NCBI GenBank assembly: GCA_934339135.1
Contig: CAKRHP010000016.1
Span: 25,930 to 89,929 of the forward strand
Reading direction: 5' to 3'
Source: an uncultured Lachnospiraceae bacterium
GTDB lineage: Bacteria; Bacillota; Clostridia; Lachnospirales; Lachnospiraceae
DNA length: 64,000 bases
The number at the start of each line of letters is the position of its first letter. Position 1 is the first letter of the stretch. Both the position numbers and the translations under genes were made by a program. The notes below the pieces were generated by a model, which saw only the letters and a list, made by a program, of their open reading frames with translations, made no database searches and was not told where the DNA came from. Of the stretch, positions 1 to 8,887 are shown in pieces.

Positions 1-58
1 TTGCGGCCACCATACCCCATACCGTAAATTTACGCTTCTTTTCAAAAAATGATCTCAC
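1..58 (-). CDS. 5' end of an unidentified gene (partial, GTG start)
   Basis: The first bases hold the start of a minus-strand gene cut by the window edge. A GTG codon at 58-56 follows an AGAGAGGG ribosome binding site by about seven bases and opens 19 codons (MRSFFEKKRKFTVWGMVAA). The basic stretch followed by hydrophobic residues could begin a signal peptide or membrane segment. It lies 81 bases downstream of addA in the same direction, so it may belong to the addBA transcript. The product cannot be named from so little sequence. Confidence 0.45.
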   Translation of the reverse strand, partial: MRSFFEKKRKFTVWGMVAA

Positions 59-139
59 GATTTTCCCTCTCTTTCTACACTCATACAAAGCTTCCCACAG
101 TATCCGTCAGAAACTGCCTGCTTTTTATTTTTAACATCA

Positions 140-3100
140 TTATATTTCAACAGACTCTCCCTTTGCAATGGAATATATTATTTTTTCCTTTACTTTACGG
201 CCGGTTACCCGCTGCAGAGCATCTGCATAATAATCCAGCTGGATCCGGTATTTGTCCACAAGCTCATGAATATCTCTCTTTACACGGTCCGTCTTATAAT
301 CCACCAATATGATATCCTCGCCCTCCATAAACCAGGCATCGATAATTCCTTGTACCAGCACGGTATCCGTGTCCTCTCCCGAAATTTCCGGGTGCAGTCT
401 CTGTGCAGGAATTCCCATCATAAACTGCTGCTCCCGGTAAAGCGTTCCGTTTCTCCGGGCATTTCCCATCCGTTTTCCCAGATCTGTCCGCAAAAACGTA
501 CAGAAGTCCTTTGCATAAACAATATCCTTTTCGGAATGTGTCAGATATCCTTTCTCTGTAAATTGTTCCAGCCATAATGTAAATTCTTCCGGCGTCGTAT
601 GCTCATCCATGCTCTCATACGGCAGATGTTCAAAGATGGAATGATATACGGTACCCCGCTGTGCCCCGGAAAGTGTTTCCTCTCCCTGCAGGAACCGCGG
701 TTTCGGAATTTCAATCTCGTGGGCAGCTTCCTCCGTTTTCTCCCCCTCATCTCTCGTTTCATCTTTCATATATTCTACAAATGCAGGCTGTCGTTCTTCC
801 GCCTGACAAAACGCTTCTGACACATCTGCCGCCTCAGCCCAGGCATCCTCCTCCAGCTTCTGCGCCTGCAGCTCCATACGCTTCAGCTCCGTCACCGATA
901 TTTTCACCGGCAGCTGAAGCTGCACCTCATATGGATAGTGATACTCCTCCTCGGATTCCATTTCATTCTGAAGCTCCGGATCATAGCAGATATTTTGCTC
1001 CCAATTCTGTAGCTTCTGATAGATTTCTCCATCCTCCACAAGACTCTCTGCCACCCGTCCTGTCACCATACTACTGTCCCATTTTTCGACCTCAAAATAA
1101 GGATCAGCCGACACATCAAGGATCAGAGGCATGATCAGTGACAGATAACTTCTCGCCGAGATCAGATCCGCCATACAATACGCCGGGCTTTGATCACTCC
1201 ATTTCCCCAGATCCTTTTCCAGATCTTTGGATACACCGGTAATGATCAGCTGCTCCTTCGCTCTGGTCAGCGCAACATACAGCACACGGATCTCCTCCGC
1301 CAATGTTGCTGCCACCGAACGGTCCGCAAGGAAATTTTTCAACAGTGTTTTTTTCTTGTATCTTTCCTCCAGATCAATATAATCAATTCCGATACCATAG
1401 TCATTATCCTTAACAATTCCTCTGGCATCCATCAGATTAAACTGCGTTGCTGTCCCTGCCAGAAATACCACCGGAAACTCCAGACCTTTACTCTTGTGGA
1501 TACTCATGATCCGCACCGCATCCATTCCTTCGTTGACCAGAGATGCCTCTCCGAAATCCACCTGGGATTTTTTCATATTTTCAATGTACTGTACAAAGGA
1601 AAAGACACCATGATTTCCTTTTCCGGCATAATCCAGTGCGCGCTGCAGCAGCAGCTCCAGATTTGCCGCACGTTTTTCTCCCGCCGGCATTGCCGACATC
1701 ATATGATAATATCCCGTTTCCCGGTAGATCTGCTGCAACAGATCATACACCGGCAGAATACCGGCTCGCTGCCGGTACATTTCTATAATGTCCAAAAAAT
1801 CGGACACCTTTTTCCGGGTATTTTCCGATATATTTTCTCCTGCATCCCTTAAGCTGTCATAATAATTGATTCCCTGCCTCTGCGCTCCCAGCTCCGCCAG
1901 CTCGTTATCCGTAAATCCTCCCAAAGGCGAATGAAGAACCGATGCCAGTGGAATATCCTGCCTTGGATTATCCAGAACCCGCAGGAAATTCAGGATCACC
2001 TCCACCTCCATGGAGCTGAAATATCCCGTCTTTGTCTCCGTGTACGCCGGAATCCCCATCTGGGAAAGCACTTCAATATATTTGTCCGTAATTCGGGACG
2101 GACTTCGCAAAAGCACCACAATATCCCGGTAACGCACCGGCCGGTAACCTCCCTTGTCATTAATATATAACGGCTCCTCTCCCTGTACCAGTTCCCGTAT
2201 TTTTTCACCGATCACGGATGCTTCCAGAGAATCCTTATCCTTAAATTCTTTATCCCCCTGGATCAACAGAACCTGTGTTTTACCTGCTGTTCTGTGAGGA
2301 TCCTCCGGGAACACTGCCCCGGGCACCAGACTTGCCGCTTCATCGTAGACAATGCCACCCAGACATTTCTGCATGATCTTTTCAAACAAAAAGTTTGTGG
2401 AGGCCAGAACCATTTCCCGGCTTCGGAAGTTCTGATGGAGATCTATTCTCTGTCCCATTTCCGGGTCACTTCCATACGCCTCATATTTTCCGTTAAACAG
2501 CTCCGGGCGCGCCTGACGGAAACGATATATGCTCTGCTTGACATCTCCCACCATAAACAGATATGGTCGCTGTCCCTGCTCCGCCCGGCTCAGACTGGCC
2601 AAAAGAGCCTCCTGGATATAACTGCTGTCCTGATATTCGTCGATCATGATTTCCTGATAATACTCCTGCAGCTCCTTTGCTACCGCACTTGGCACGTCTC
2701 CCTTCTCGTGATCCACCAGTATCTGCAGTGCAAAATGCTCCATATCATTAAAATCCAGCACGCCGTCCTCTCTCTTCCGGACGGAAAACGCCTCCTCAAA
2801 CAGCTTCGTAGTCAGTACAAGACCTTTGACTGCCGGTGCCATCTGTTCATAAGGACCCTGCAGCTCCTCCCGGAAATACTTCTCCTCCAGCTTCCGGATT
2901 CCCTTATCGATATAAGTTTTTCTCATATCCTGGATAACTTTTTTATTTTCTGCCTTGCTGGAGGCAAGCTTTTTCTTTTGAAAACCACAGATGTACTTTG
3001 CATAATCCTGATGATCCAACGCCGACGCACACTGTTCCAGCTGCTCTACATCGGACCGGATCGCCGGCTCATATTCTTCCGGACCATCCTGCCGGCATAT

Positions 3101-3817
3101 TTCCAGTGTCCGTCTCGCCTGAGCCAAATATCCCTCAAGCATATCCGCCACATATCCCTGCAGCTCTGTTACCCAGTCTGTTGTCTTCTTTTCGTAAATA
3201 TCTACGATCCCATTCAACCAGTCCTCCGGCCATGGCGCACTCTGGGACATATTATGTACATCCAGCACCAGATTTCCGGCGGCACTGTCTTCTCGTCCGG
3301 TAGAAAAAGCATCGATCATGGCAATAAAATTTCTGTTTTCCTCTGTCTCCGGTTCCGCCTCCGCTTTTTGATAACATTCCTCCAAAACCTCGTCCAGCAC
3401 TTCCTGCTTCATTAATTTGATCTCTGTATCATCCGCTACACGAAAAACCGGATCCAGATCGATCACATGAAAATAATTGCGGATAATGCTCTGGCAAAAG
3501 CTGTCAATCGTGGTGATCTGTGCATTGTGAAGCAGGGAAAGCTGTCTCTGCAGACGCTTGTCTCCGGGATGCTCCACCAAAGCTTCCTCCAGTGCTTTTC
3601 CCACACGCTGGCGCATCTCCCCGGCGGCTGCATTGGTAAATGTCACCACCAGAAGCCGGTCAATATCAACAGGATGATCGGCATCGGTCACCTCCTGTAT
3701 GATCCTCTCCACCAGAACTGCCGTCTTGCCGGAGCCTGCTGCCGCGGATACGAGAATATTACTGTCTCTTGCGTCAATAACACGCTGCTGATCCTCTGTC
3801 CATTTCATGTCTCCCAT
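140..3817 (-). CDS. addA: ATP-dependent helicase/nuclease subunit AddA
   Basis: AddA is the UvrD-like 3'-5' helicase and one nuclease of AddAB, the Gram-positive counterpart of RecBCD, which resects double-strand breaks for RecA loading and degrades foreign linear DNA. The 1225-residue product has an N-terminal Walker A motif (AAGSGKT, about residues 26-32), the DEYQDSS helicase motif II, the SIHKSKGLEF helicase motif and a C-terminal RecB-like nuclease motif (ILVDYKTDRV), so both activities look intact. Length is normal for the family. The start at 3817 has an AGGAGGGG site upstream; a second ATG three codons in is possible. It follows addB by 15 bases, as in other Bacillota, and the two are almost certainly cotranscribed. 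Confidence 0.97.
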   Translation of the reverse strand: MGDMKWTEDQQRVIDARDSNILVSAAAGSGKTAVLVERIIQEVTDADHPVDIDRLLVVTFTNAAAGEMRQRVGKALEEALVEHPGDKRLQRQLSLLHNAQITTIDSFCQSIIRNYFHVIDLDPVFRVADDTEIKLMKQEVLDEVLEECYQKAEAEPETEENRNFIAMIDAFSTGREDSAAGNLVLDVHNMSQSAPWPEDWLNGIVDIYEKKTTDWVTELQGYVADMLEGYLAQARRTLEICRQDGPEEYEPAIRSDVEQLEQCASALDHQDYAKYICGFQKKKLASSKAENKKVIQDMRKTYIDKGIRKLEEKYFREELQGPYEQMAPAVKGLVLTTKLFEEAFSVRKREDGVLDFNDMEHFALQILVDHEKGDVPSAVAKELQEYYQEIMIDEYQDSSYIQEALLASLSRAEQGQRPYLFMVGDVKQSIYRFRQARPELFNGKYEAYGSDPEMGQRIDLHQNFRSREMVLASTNFLFEKIMQKCLGGIVYDEAASLVPGAVFPEDPHRTAGKTQVLLIQGDKEFKDKDSLEASVIGEKIRELVQGEEPLYINDKGGYRPVRYRDIVVLLRSPSRITDKYIEVLSQMGIPAYTETKTGYFSSMEVEVILNFLRVLDNPRQDIPLASVLHSPLGGFTDNELAELGAQRQGINYYDSLRDAGENISENTRKKVSDFLDIIEMYRQRAGILPVYDLLQQIYRETGYYHMMSAMPAGEKRAANLELLLQRALDYAGKGNHGVFSFVQYIENMKKSQVDFGEASLVNEGMDAVRIMSIHKSKGLEFPVVFLAGTATQFNLMDARGIVKDNDYGIGIDYIDLEERYKKKTLLKNFLADRSVAATLAEEIRVLYVALTRAKEQLIITGVSKDLEKDLGKWSDQSPAYCMADLISARSYLSLIMPLILDVSADPYFEVEKWDSSMVTGRVAESLVEDGEIYQKLQNWEQNICYDPELQNEMESEEEYHYPYEVQLQLPVKISVTELKRMELQAQKLEEDAWAEAADVSEAFCQAEERQPAFVEYMKDETRDEGEKTEEAAHEIEIPKPRFLQGEETLSGAQRGTVYHSIFEHLPYESMDEHTTPEEFTLWLEQFTEKGYLTHSEKDIVYAKDFCTFLRTDLGKRMGNARRNGTLYREQQFMMGIPAQRLHPEISGEDTDTVLVQGIIDAWFMEGEDIILVDYKTDRVKRDIHELVDKYRIQLDYYADALQRVTGRKVKEKIIYSIAKGESVEI

Positions 3818-3832
3818 ATTCCCGTTCCCCTC

Positions 3833-6800
3833 CTATTCCGTCTTTTCCTCGTTATCATACTTCTCTTTTAATTCCATGCAGACCTGTTCATCCTTTAATT
3901 TCATGAGACTCCGGTATTTGTTCCCCAGTCGTGGATCAAACTGACAGACCCCGTGATAAGGACAATATTCGCAAGGTGTTTTATCATTTTCCCGGCGATA
4001 TGGATTCACCTCGATCGCACCTCCGAGAATATCCTCACTCATCTTTTCCAAAGTATCCCGTGTATACTTCATAAAGTAGTCAAACTCTTTTTCTGCCACG
4101 CAGTTTTTCGTTGAAGTCACTCCATCTCCACCAATTCCCTCTACCACCGGATCAGCTTCATTGAGCAGTCCCTTCATTCGAAACTCTTTTATTAGTTTCT
4201 TCTCCTTGTCCTTTGCATCCACAGATTCCAGGATCGGGTCCTGAGGATGAAAATAAAATATACCGGCAGGGATGATCTTTTTCCGGTTTCCCGTTTTTCC
4301 CTTTGCCGCATCCACTGCCGCCTGAAGATAAATGACAAGCTGCATCTGCAGACCATAATAGAAATCCGACAACGATACATCCTTGTCTCCTGTTTTATAA
4401 TCCACAATGGAAATATACTCCGCATCTTCTCCGGTCATCTGATCCACTCTGTCCACACTTCCCCGCAGACGCAGAGGACCGTGGAGCTGTTCAAAACGAA
4501 GCTCGCTGCTGACTGTCTCAAAATTGCCCTGTCCCATCTGTGAAGAAATCGCCGCGATCGTCCGGTGAAGCACACGTTTCATGGTTTTCATTAAATAGTG
4601 GTTTCTTGCTGTATCCTGTAACACGCCGTTTTTATACTGCTCCGCCACCTGCTGAAAATATTGCTCTGCCTTTTCTCTTCTTTCGTTTTCTTCCACATCC
4701 TGCCAGCTTCTCTTATGCCGGATCAGGTCCTTGGTGTAAAGCTCCAGGGTTTCATGGATCACATTTCCGATATCGTAAAACTCCACGGTTCTTTCCTGCC
4801 TCTCCTCCAGGTGAAGACCATACTGCAGAAAATGACGGTATGCACAGGACGCATATAACTCAAACCTTGACGCACTTCCATAAAGCGTATCACCATATAG
4901 TAGCTCCGCATTCTCCCGGACAAGCTTTGCCTTTTCCGGCTGATAAAAGGCTGCCGACAATATTTTCTGCAGCTTCTCCGGATCGTGCTCCCGATAATAG
5001 GTATAGATCTGCTGCCATCTGGTATCCTCAAAGCTCCGGTCCCGAAGTCCCCTGATCAGATATGTCATCCCCTTATCCTGTCCCAAAATACGGACAGCAT
5101 CCTGACATTGCTCTTCCACATGAACCGTGATATCCGGATACAATCGGCGCATCCGGTCAATGAGATATGCCGGCTTTTGCTCCTTACCGTCATTTCCCAC
5201 CTCACACAGACACAGATACAGATGCTCCTCCGGCTTGGTCAGTGTCAGATACAGATAAAACTGTTCTGTATAAAGCTTCTGGCGTTCTGTCGGTGCCATC
5301 TCGAAATCTTCCTGCTCCAAAAAGCTTCTCTCTGACGCTGACAGGATACCGCCCCCGCCACTTCCGGAAGGAATATTGGCGTCCGTGGCTCCCAGAAAGA
5401 ACAGATGCTTCACATGGTTTAAACGTGTTCTAGTGAGATCTCCTACGACAATCTGATCAACCCCCGGCGGGATCAGCCCCACTCTCGCTTCACTGAAACC
5501 GGTGTCCAAAAGCTCCCGGAACTCTCTGAGAGACATTTTCTCCCCGCCCAAAAGCTCTACCAGCCGATCCAGCACATCCAGTATAATGCCGTAAATCTGG
5601 TCATACTCTTTGGCAGCCTCCGCATCTCCCATTTGCCGGAAAGCTTCTACATCCTCCGTCAGCCTGCTATAGAAATCCTGCTCTTCCATAAACTGTATAA
5701 AAGCCTCTGCAAATTCTCTGACCGTATGCTTCCCTGTTCTGATTCGGGTATATATTTCTTCGATATTTTTCCATACCTTTTGACGGATATCGTTTATTTT
5801 TTGGTTGAACTCCTGTCCTTGTTCTTCCTCACGGAAACGGTATATTTTAGCTGCGTCCCATTCTCCCTTCCAGCGTCCCGCTCCGCGAATGCCTGACGCC
5901 AGCAGATAATTATCTAACAGATCCGTTTCCTCCGGACTCAGCATGGAGTATTTCCCCCGCAGATACCGGATCACCGTGTCATACCGGAAATCATACCGGA
6001 TCATATCCAGCAGGGCATCCAGCATGTTTACAAGGGGATTGGCGAGAATGGTCTTTTTCTGATCCACAAAGCACGGGATCTGCGCCTGCCCGAAAGTGTC
6101 TCTTGCCAGCGGTCCGTAAACCTCCATGTCTCCTGCCACCACAGCAATATCACGATAACGGTATCCTTCCCTGCGAAGCTTTTTGACGCACTCTGCCACA
6201 AAGGAAATCTCCTCCTGTGGCTGTTTGAGCAGATGAATACTGATATCTTCTCTGTCGTCTCCTTTAGCGGCATTTTTGTGATATGCCTTCACTGGAAAAC
6301 GAAACAATGACCGTTCCAGATGCTCCAGCTGCCCGGAACCATGAAACCTTGTTTTTTCAATCTCTTCTCCCACCCGGATAACCTCCGGCTCCTCCATTCC
6401 ATTATCCTTGATCATATGAAGAAAATGCGCTGTTGTTTTTTTACTAAGATAAAACAATTCATGTTTTTCTCCAAGCTGAAAAAGCTCCTGGGACTCGTCC
6501 ATGGTCACCGTCACATAGATGTCACTGCAGACCCGCATAAGCTCCTCGATCAACTGATACTGCACCGGTGTAAATCCGGTAAATCCGTCCAGACAGATCA
6601 CCGCATCCTTTAAAAGCTTCGACTGAGACACCACACCGCTTAACACGGTAAGTACCTCTTCCGACGTAATATAATTATCCTTTAGATATGCACGAAAGCT
6701 GCGGTACGCCACCTTCATATCCTCCAGTTTGCTTTTCAACGCCATCCGGGAGTCGGCAGCCCGGATCATATCCTCCAGCCCTTCTTCGTCAATCCCATAC

Positions 6801-7192
6801 TGCATCATCTCCGAAAGAAAGGATTTGATCTCCGCTACATATCCCTTTTTATGGACATTCCTTCCAAAATAGTGCAGATTCTTTTCCTGCTCCAGCAGTA
6901 CCTTGTGAAGGATCAACGTCTTGCCCATATCATCTAACGCCGGCAGACTTGCCATACCTGTCTCTCCAAAAATGCGGTATGCCAGGCGCACAAAGCTCTG
7001 AACCTCTATATTCATAATCCCCTGATGTTCACTGATATCTACAATCTCCTTCTGGGTCTGCATCGTTGCCTGCTCCGGCACGATCATCAGAAAGGTTTTA
7101 TCCGTTTCTGCCTGCGCCCTCTCGACAATGGTATGATTCACAAAATAAGATTTTCCCCGTCCGGAGCCTCCCAATACGAAATAAACTGCCAT
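3833..7192 (-). CDS. addB: ATP-dependent nuclease subunit AddB
   Basis: AddB supplies the second nuclease and the Chi-recognition scaffold of the AddAB break-processing complex. The 1119-residue product begins with a Walker A motif (GGSGRGKS, residues 8-15). Its C-terminal nuclease (VDYKTGDKDV) is framed by cysteines: one in a YASCAYRHF context before the nuclease core and a CEYCPYHGVC group near the C terminus. This is the arrangement that binds the stabilising 4Fe-4S cluster in the AddB family. The start at 7192 follows GGGAGG by a good distance. A TATAAT-like hexamer lies on the minus strand at 7276-7271 without a clear -35. It is first gene of the addBA unit. Confidence 0.97.
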   Translation of the reverse strand: MAVYFVLGGSGRGKSYFVNHTIVERAQAETDKTFLMIVPEQATMQTQKEIVDISEHQGIMNIEVQSFVRLAYRIFGETGMASLPALDDMGKTLILHKVLLEQEKNLHYFGRNVHKKGYVAEIKSFLSEMMQYGIDEEGLEDMIRAADSRMALKSKLEDMKVAYRSFRAYLKDNYITSEEVLTVLSGVVSQSKLLKDAVICLDGFTGFTPVQYQLIEELMRVCSDIYVTVTMDESQELFQLGEKHELFYLSKKTTAHFLHMIKDNGMEEPEVIRVGEEIEKTRFHGSGQLEHLERSLFRFPVKAYHKNAAKGDDREDISIHLLKQPQEEISFVAECVKKLRREGYRYRDIAVVAGDMEVYGPLARDTFGQAQIPCFVDQKKTILANPLVNMLDALLDMIRYDFRYDTVIRYLRGKYSMLSPEETDLLDNYLLASGIRGAGRWKGEWDAAKIYRFREEEQGQEFNQKINDIRQKVWKNIEEIYTRIRTGKHTVREFAEAFIQFMEEQDFYSRLTEDVEAFRQMGDAEAAKEYDQIYGIILDVLDRLVELLGGEKMSLREFRELLDTGFSEARVGLIPPGVDQIVVGDLTRTRLNHVKHLFFLGATDANIPSGSGGGGILSASERSFLEQEDFEMAPTERQKLYTEQFYLYLTLTKPEEHLYLCLCEVGNDGKEQKPAYLIDRMRRLYPDITVHVEEQCQDAVRILGQDKGMTYLIRGLRDRSFEDTRWQQIYTYYREHDPEKLQKILSAAFYQPEKAKLVRENAELLYGDTLYGSASRFELYASCAYRHFLQYGLHLEERQERTVEFYDIGNVIHETLELYTKDLIRHKRSWQDVEENERREKAEQYFQQVAEQYKNGVLQDTARNHYLMKTMKRVLHRTIAAISSQMGQGNFETVSSELRFEQLHGPLRLRGSVDRVDQMTGEDAEYISIVDYKTGDKDVSLSDFYYGLQMQLVIYLQAAVDAAKGKTGNRKKIIPAGIFYFHPQDPILESVDAKDKEKKLIKEFRMKGLLNEADPVVEGIGGDGVTSTKNCVAEKEFDYFMKYTRDTLEKMSEDILGGAIEVNPYRRENDKTPCEYCPYHGVCQFDPRLGNKYRSLMKLKDEQVCMELKEKYDNEEKTE

Positions 7193-7376
7193 TTTATGCC
7201 TCCCATTCCTGTCATTTCGATAAAATTTTCTTTATCTGCTTAAATTCTCTGCCCGGAATAATACCTTTTTATTATACGTTATTTTCTACCGCAAGAAAAG
7301 CGAATCGTAGTTCTATCTTTTTCCTTTTGGAATATACTGTAATAACCGGAAATTTATCATATTGGGAGGTTTTCCT

Positions 7377-7856
7377 ATGTCGCGTACCAGAATTGTCATT
7401 TTTCAAATGAAGGAAATTATTTATACTGCTGTTTTTGTGGGTCTGGGCATTTTACTGCTCGTACTTCTTTTCTTTATGTTCTGGCCGGGCAAAGGGAAAG
7501 AAAGTGCCAGCACCTCTTCCCCCTCAGCAATCTCCAGTTCCAAAAAGTCTGCATCCACAGGCTCCGGCAAATACATAGCTGGGATATACACCAGTAAGCT
7601 TACCCTTGGAGAATCCAAAATCAATCTGCGGATCTCACTGGATAAAGACCGTGTAAAATCTGTGGAAGTAGTAAATCTGAAAAAATCTGTGGAAACTATG
7701 TACCCTCTGATCAAACCGGCAGTAAAAGAAATCTCCGATCAGCTCGCTCAGGATATTGCTCCGGATCAGGTGGTGCTGTCCGATGACTCTCCCTATACCT
7801 CCCAGCTCATTCTTGACACGGTCTGTCAGGTTATGAATGAGGCATCGACGGAATGA
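7377..7856 (+). CDS. membrane-anchored protein with a degenerate FMN_bind-like domain
   Basis: A 159-residue protein with a short N terminus, one transmembrane helix (about residues 14-36), a Ser/Lys-rich linker (40-63) and an extracytoplasmic domain (65-155). The domain follows the pattern of FMN-binding domains: a GIYTSK opening, alternating strands and a C-terminal SDDSPYTSQLILDTV stretch where the family has SGAT(Y/T)TS and a helix. The threonine that carries covalent FMN in that family appears replaced by proline, so flavinylation is doubtful. The ATG at 7377 was chosen because GGGAGG lies seven bases upstream; a TTG at 7362 would overlap that site. It is a single gene, divergent from addB and convergent with queT. 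Family assignment is by eye. Confidence 0.6.
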   Translation: MSRTRIVIFQMKEIIYTAVFVGLGILLLVLLFFMFWPGKGKESASTSSPSAISSSKKSASTGSGKYIAGIYTSKLTLGESKINLRISLDKDRVKSVEVVNLKKSVETMYPLIKPAVKEISDQLAQDIAPDQVVLSDDSPYTSQLILDTVCQVMNEASTE

Positions 7857-7917
7857 TCTCATATATAATAATCGCTTTGTCGATCACCATACTTTCTTTA
7901 CATCATTGCATATAACG

Positions 7918-7976
7918 AAAAGACAGCCTTTTATGAATTTGATCAATATGATTCATTTCATAAACTGCTGTCTTTT
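7918..7976. terminator. bidirectional terminator between convergent genes
   Basis: AAAAGACAGC at 7918-7927 is repeated inverted as GCTGTCTTTT at 7967-7976, with further partial pairing (ATGAAT/ATTCAT) inside. A-runs and T-runs border the stem, so it can end transcription of both the upstream plus-strand gene and queT. Confidence 0.6.
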
Positions 7977-8065
7977 ACATTTAATGTATCCTATTTTTAC
8001 ATATATTACTTATTTTGCGTTGTTCGGGGTATGACCTTTCATAAATTCAATGTATCTATCATAAA

Positions 8066-8626
8066 TCATTTATGATTCAATGTATTTTTTGCCACGACCG
8101 CATCTTCCATTCCTATATCATTCTGAAATAATACATGACGATAAGGTGTCAGTGCCTTGATCAATATGGTACCCATTATACAACATGTGACAACCTCGCC
8201 GGCTCCCACTGTCAATGCCTGAAAGGGAATAGATACATCAATACCATGTACGATAAATATAATACCGTACGCATATCGAAGTACAAACGGTATGATTGCC
8301 ATATTAGCAATCACCGGTGGCAGTGTCACCAAAAAGGAATGTTTTCTCAGGGCATAACTTCCCATTGCCCCCAGTAATGTGGCCAGACTGCCAAAAATCA
8401 CATCCGGAAGCATAGCGCCGGTAAGCAGGTTACTTAACAGGCATCCAATGAAAAGTCCCGGCACCGCCGCAGGGGTAAAGAATGGAAGTACCGTCAATGC
8501 CTCTGATATTCTGACCTGGATCGTTCCTGATGCAAGATTAAATGTGCTGATAAATATTGTCATTACAATATAGATTGCAGCAATCATCGCTGCCTGTGTG
8601 ATAAAATAGAGTTTCTTGGTTTTCAT
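8066..8626 (-). CDS. queT: QueT-family queuosine precursor transporter
   Basis: A 186-residue integral membrane protein with about five or six helices, matching QueT, the substrate-binding S component of an energy-coupling factor (ECF) transporter that takes up preQ1 or preQ0 for queuosine modification of tRNA. Recognisable parts are the N-terminal region with IYIVMTIFIS, the RISEALTVLP segment and the GLFIGCLLSNLLTG loop. The start at 8626 has AAGGAG nine bases upstream. The identification is strengthened by a preQ1-I riboswitch directly upstream that includes this ribosome binding site. The ECF energising module (EcfT and two ATPases) and queuosine synthesis genes are not in the window, so the transporter depends on components encoded elsewhere. 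Confidence 0.9.
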   Translation of the reverse strand: MKTKKLYFITQAAMIAAIYIVMTIFISTFNLASGTIQVRISEALTVLPFFTPAAVPGLFIGCLLSNLLTGAMLPDVIFGSLATLLGAMGSYALRKHSFLVTLPPVIANMAIIPFVLRYAYGIIFIVHGIDVSIPFQALTVGAGEVVTCCIMGTILIKALTPYRHVLFQNDIGMEDAVVAKNTLNHK

Positions 8627-8634
8627 TTCTAAAT

Positions 8635-8677
8635 CTCCTTTAGTTTTGTTTTACGAGTGGAAGGTCTCGAACACTCG
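8635..8677 (-). promoter_or_regulatory. preQ1-I riboswitch controlling queT translation
   Basis: Read on the minus strand, CGAGTG (8677-8672) pairs with CACTCG (8659-8654) around a 12-base loop starting TTC and containing ACCTTC. An A-rich tail (TAAAACAAAACTAA) then runs into AAGGAG. This is the H-type pseudoknot layout of class I preQ1 aptamers. The loop CCTT can pair with AAGG of the Shine-Dalgarno sequence, so ligand binding should hide the site and shut off translation. The tail closely resembles the translational preQ1-I type. Confidence 0.8.
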
Positions 8678-8727
8678 GTATTTCTGTTTCTTTGCGAATG
8701 GTACCCCTTACAAAATCGCTGTTACCT

Positions 8728-8756
8728 ATCCTACCACGTTTCCGTGGTGAGTGCAA
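8728..8756 (-). promoter_or_regulatory. promoter of queT
   Basis: On the minus strand TTGCAC (8756-8751) is followed after 17 bases by TAGGAT (8733-8728), a sigma-A-type promoter placing the preQ1-I aptamer in the 5' leader. A small inverted repeat (ACCACG/CGTGGT) lies in the spacer. Confidence 0.6.
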
Positions 8757-8772
8757 GAAAAATATATCAAGC

Positions 8773-8810
8773 AAAAATACAGCCCTGCGGATTTCTCCAC
8801 AGAGCTGCAT
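8773..8810 (-). terminator. terminator of the solute-binding protein gene
   Basis: On the minus strand a 15-pair stem with a GAAA loop (8810-8778, a few G-U pairs) is followed by TTTTT. It lies about 80 bases after the stop of the lipoprotein gene and before the queT promoter. Confidence 0.85.
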
Positions 8811-8887
8811 TTGTTTTCATTTTATTTCAGCAACATGCTGTATATTTTGTACAATCTGTTGCCCAGGATCACAAATATACTTTGCGC

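Noticed and set aside
661..1134. Pro/Ala-rich plus-strand open frame opposite addA
   Set aside because: Composition reflects the complement of addA codons; no start signal or domain supports it.
2294..3415. Long plus-strand open frame of 373 codons opposite addA
   Set aside because: It mirrors the addA coding strand, has no convincing ribosome binding site and its translation has no recognisable domain.
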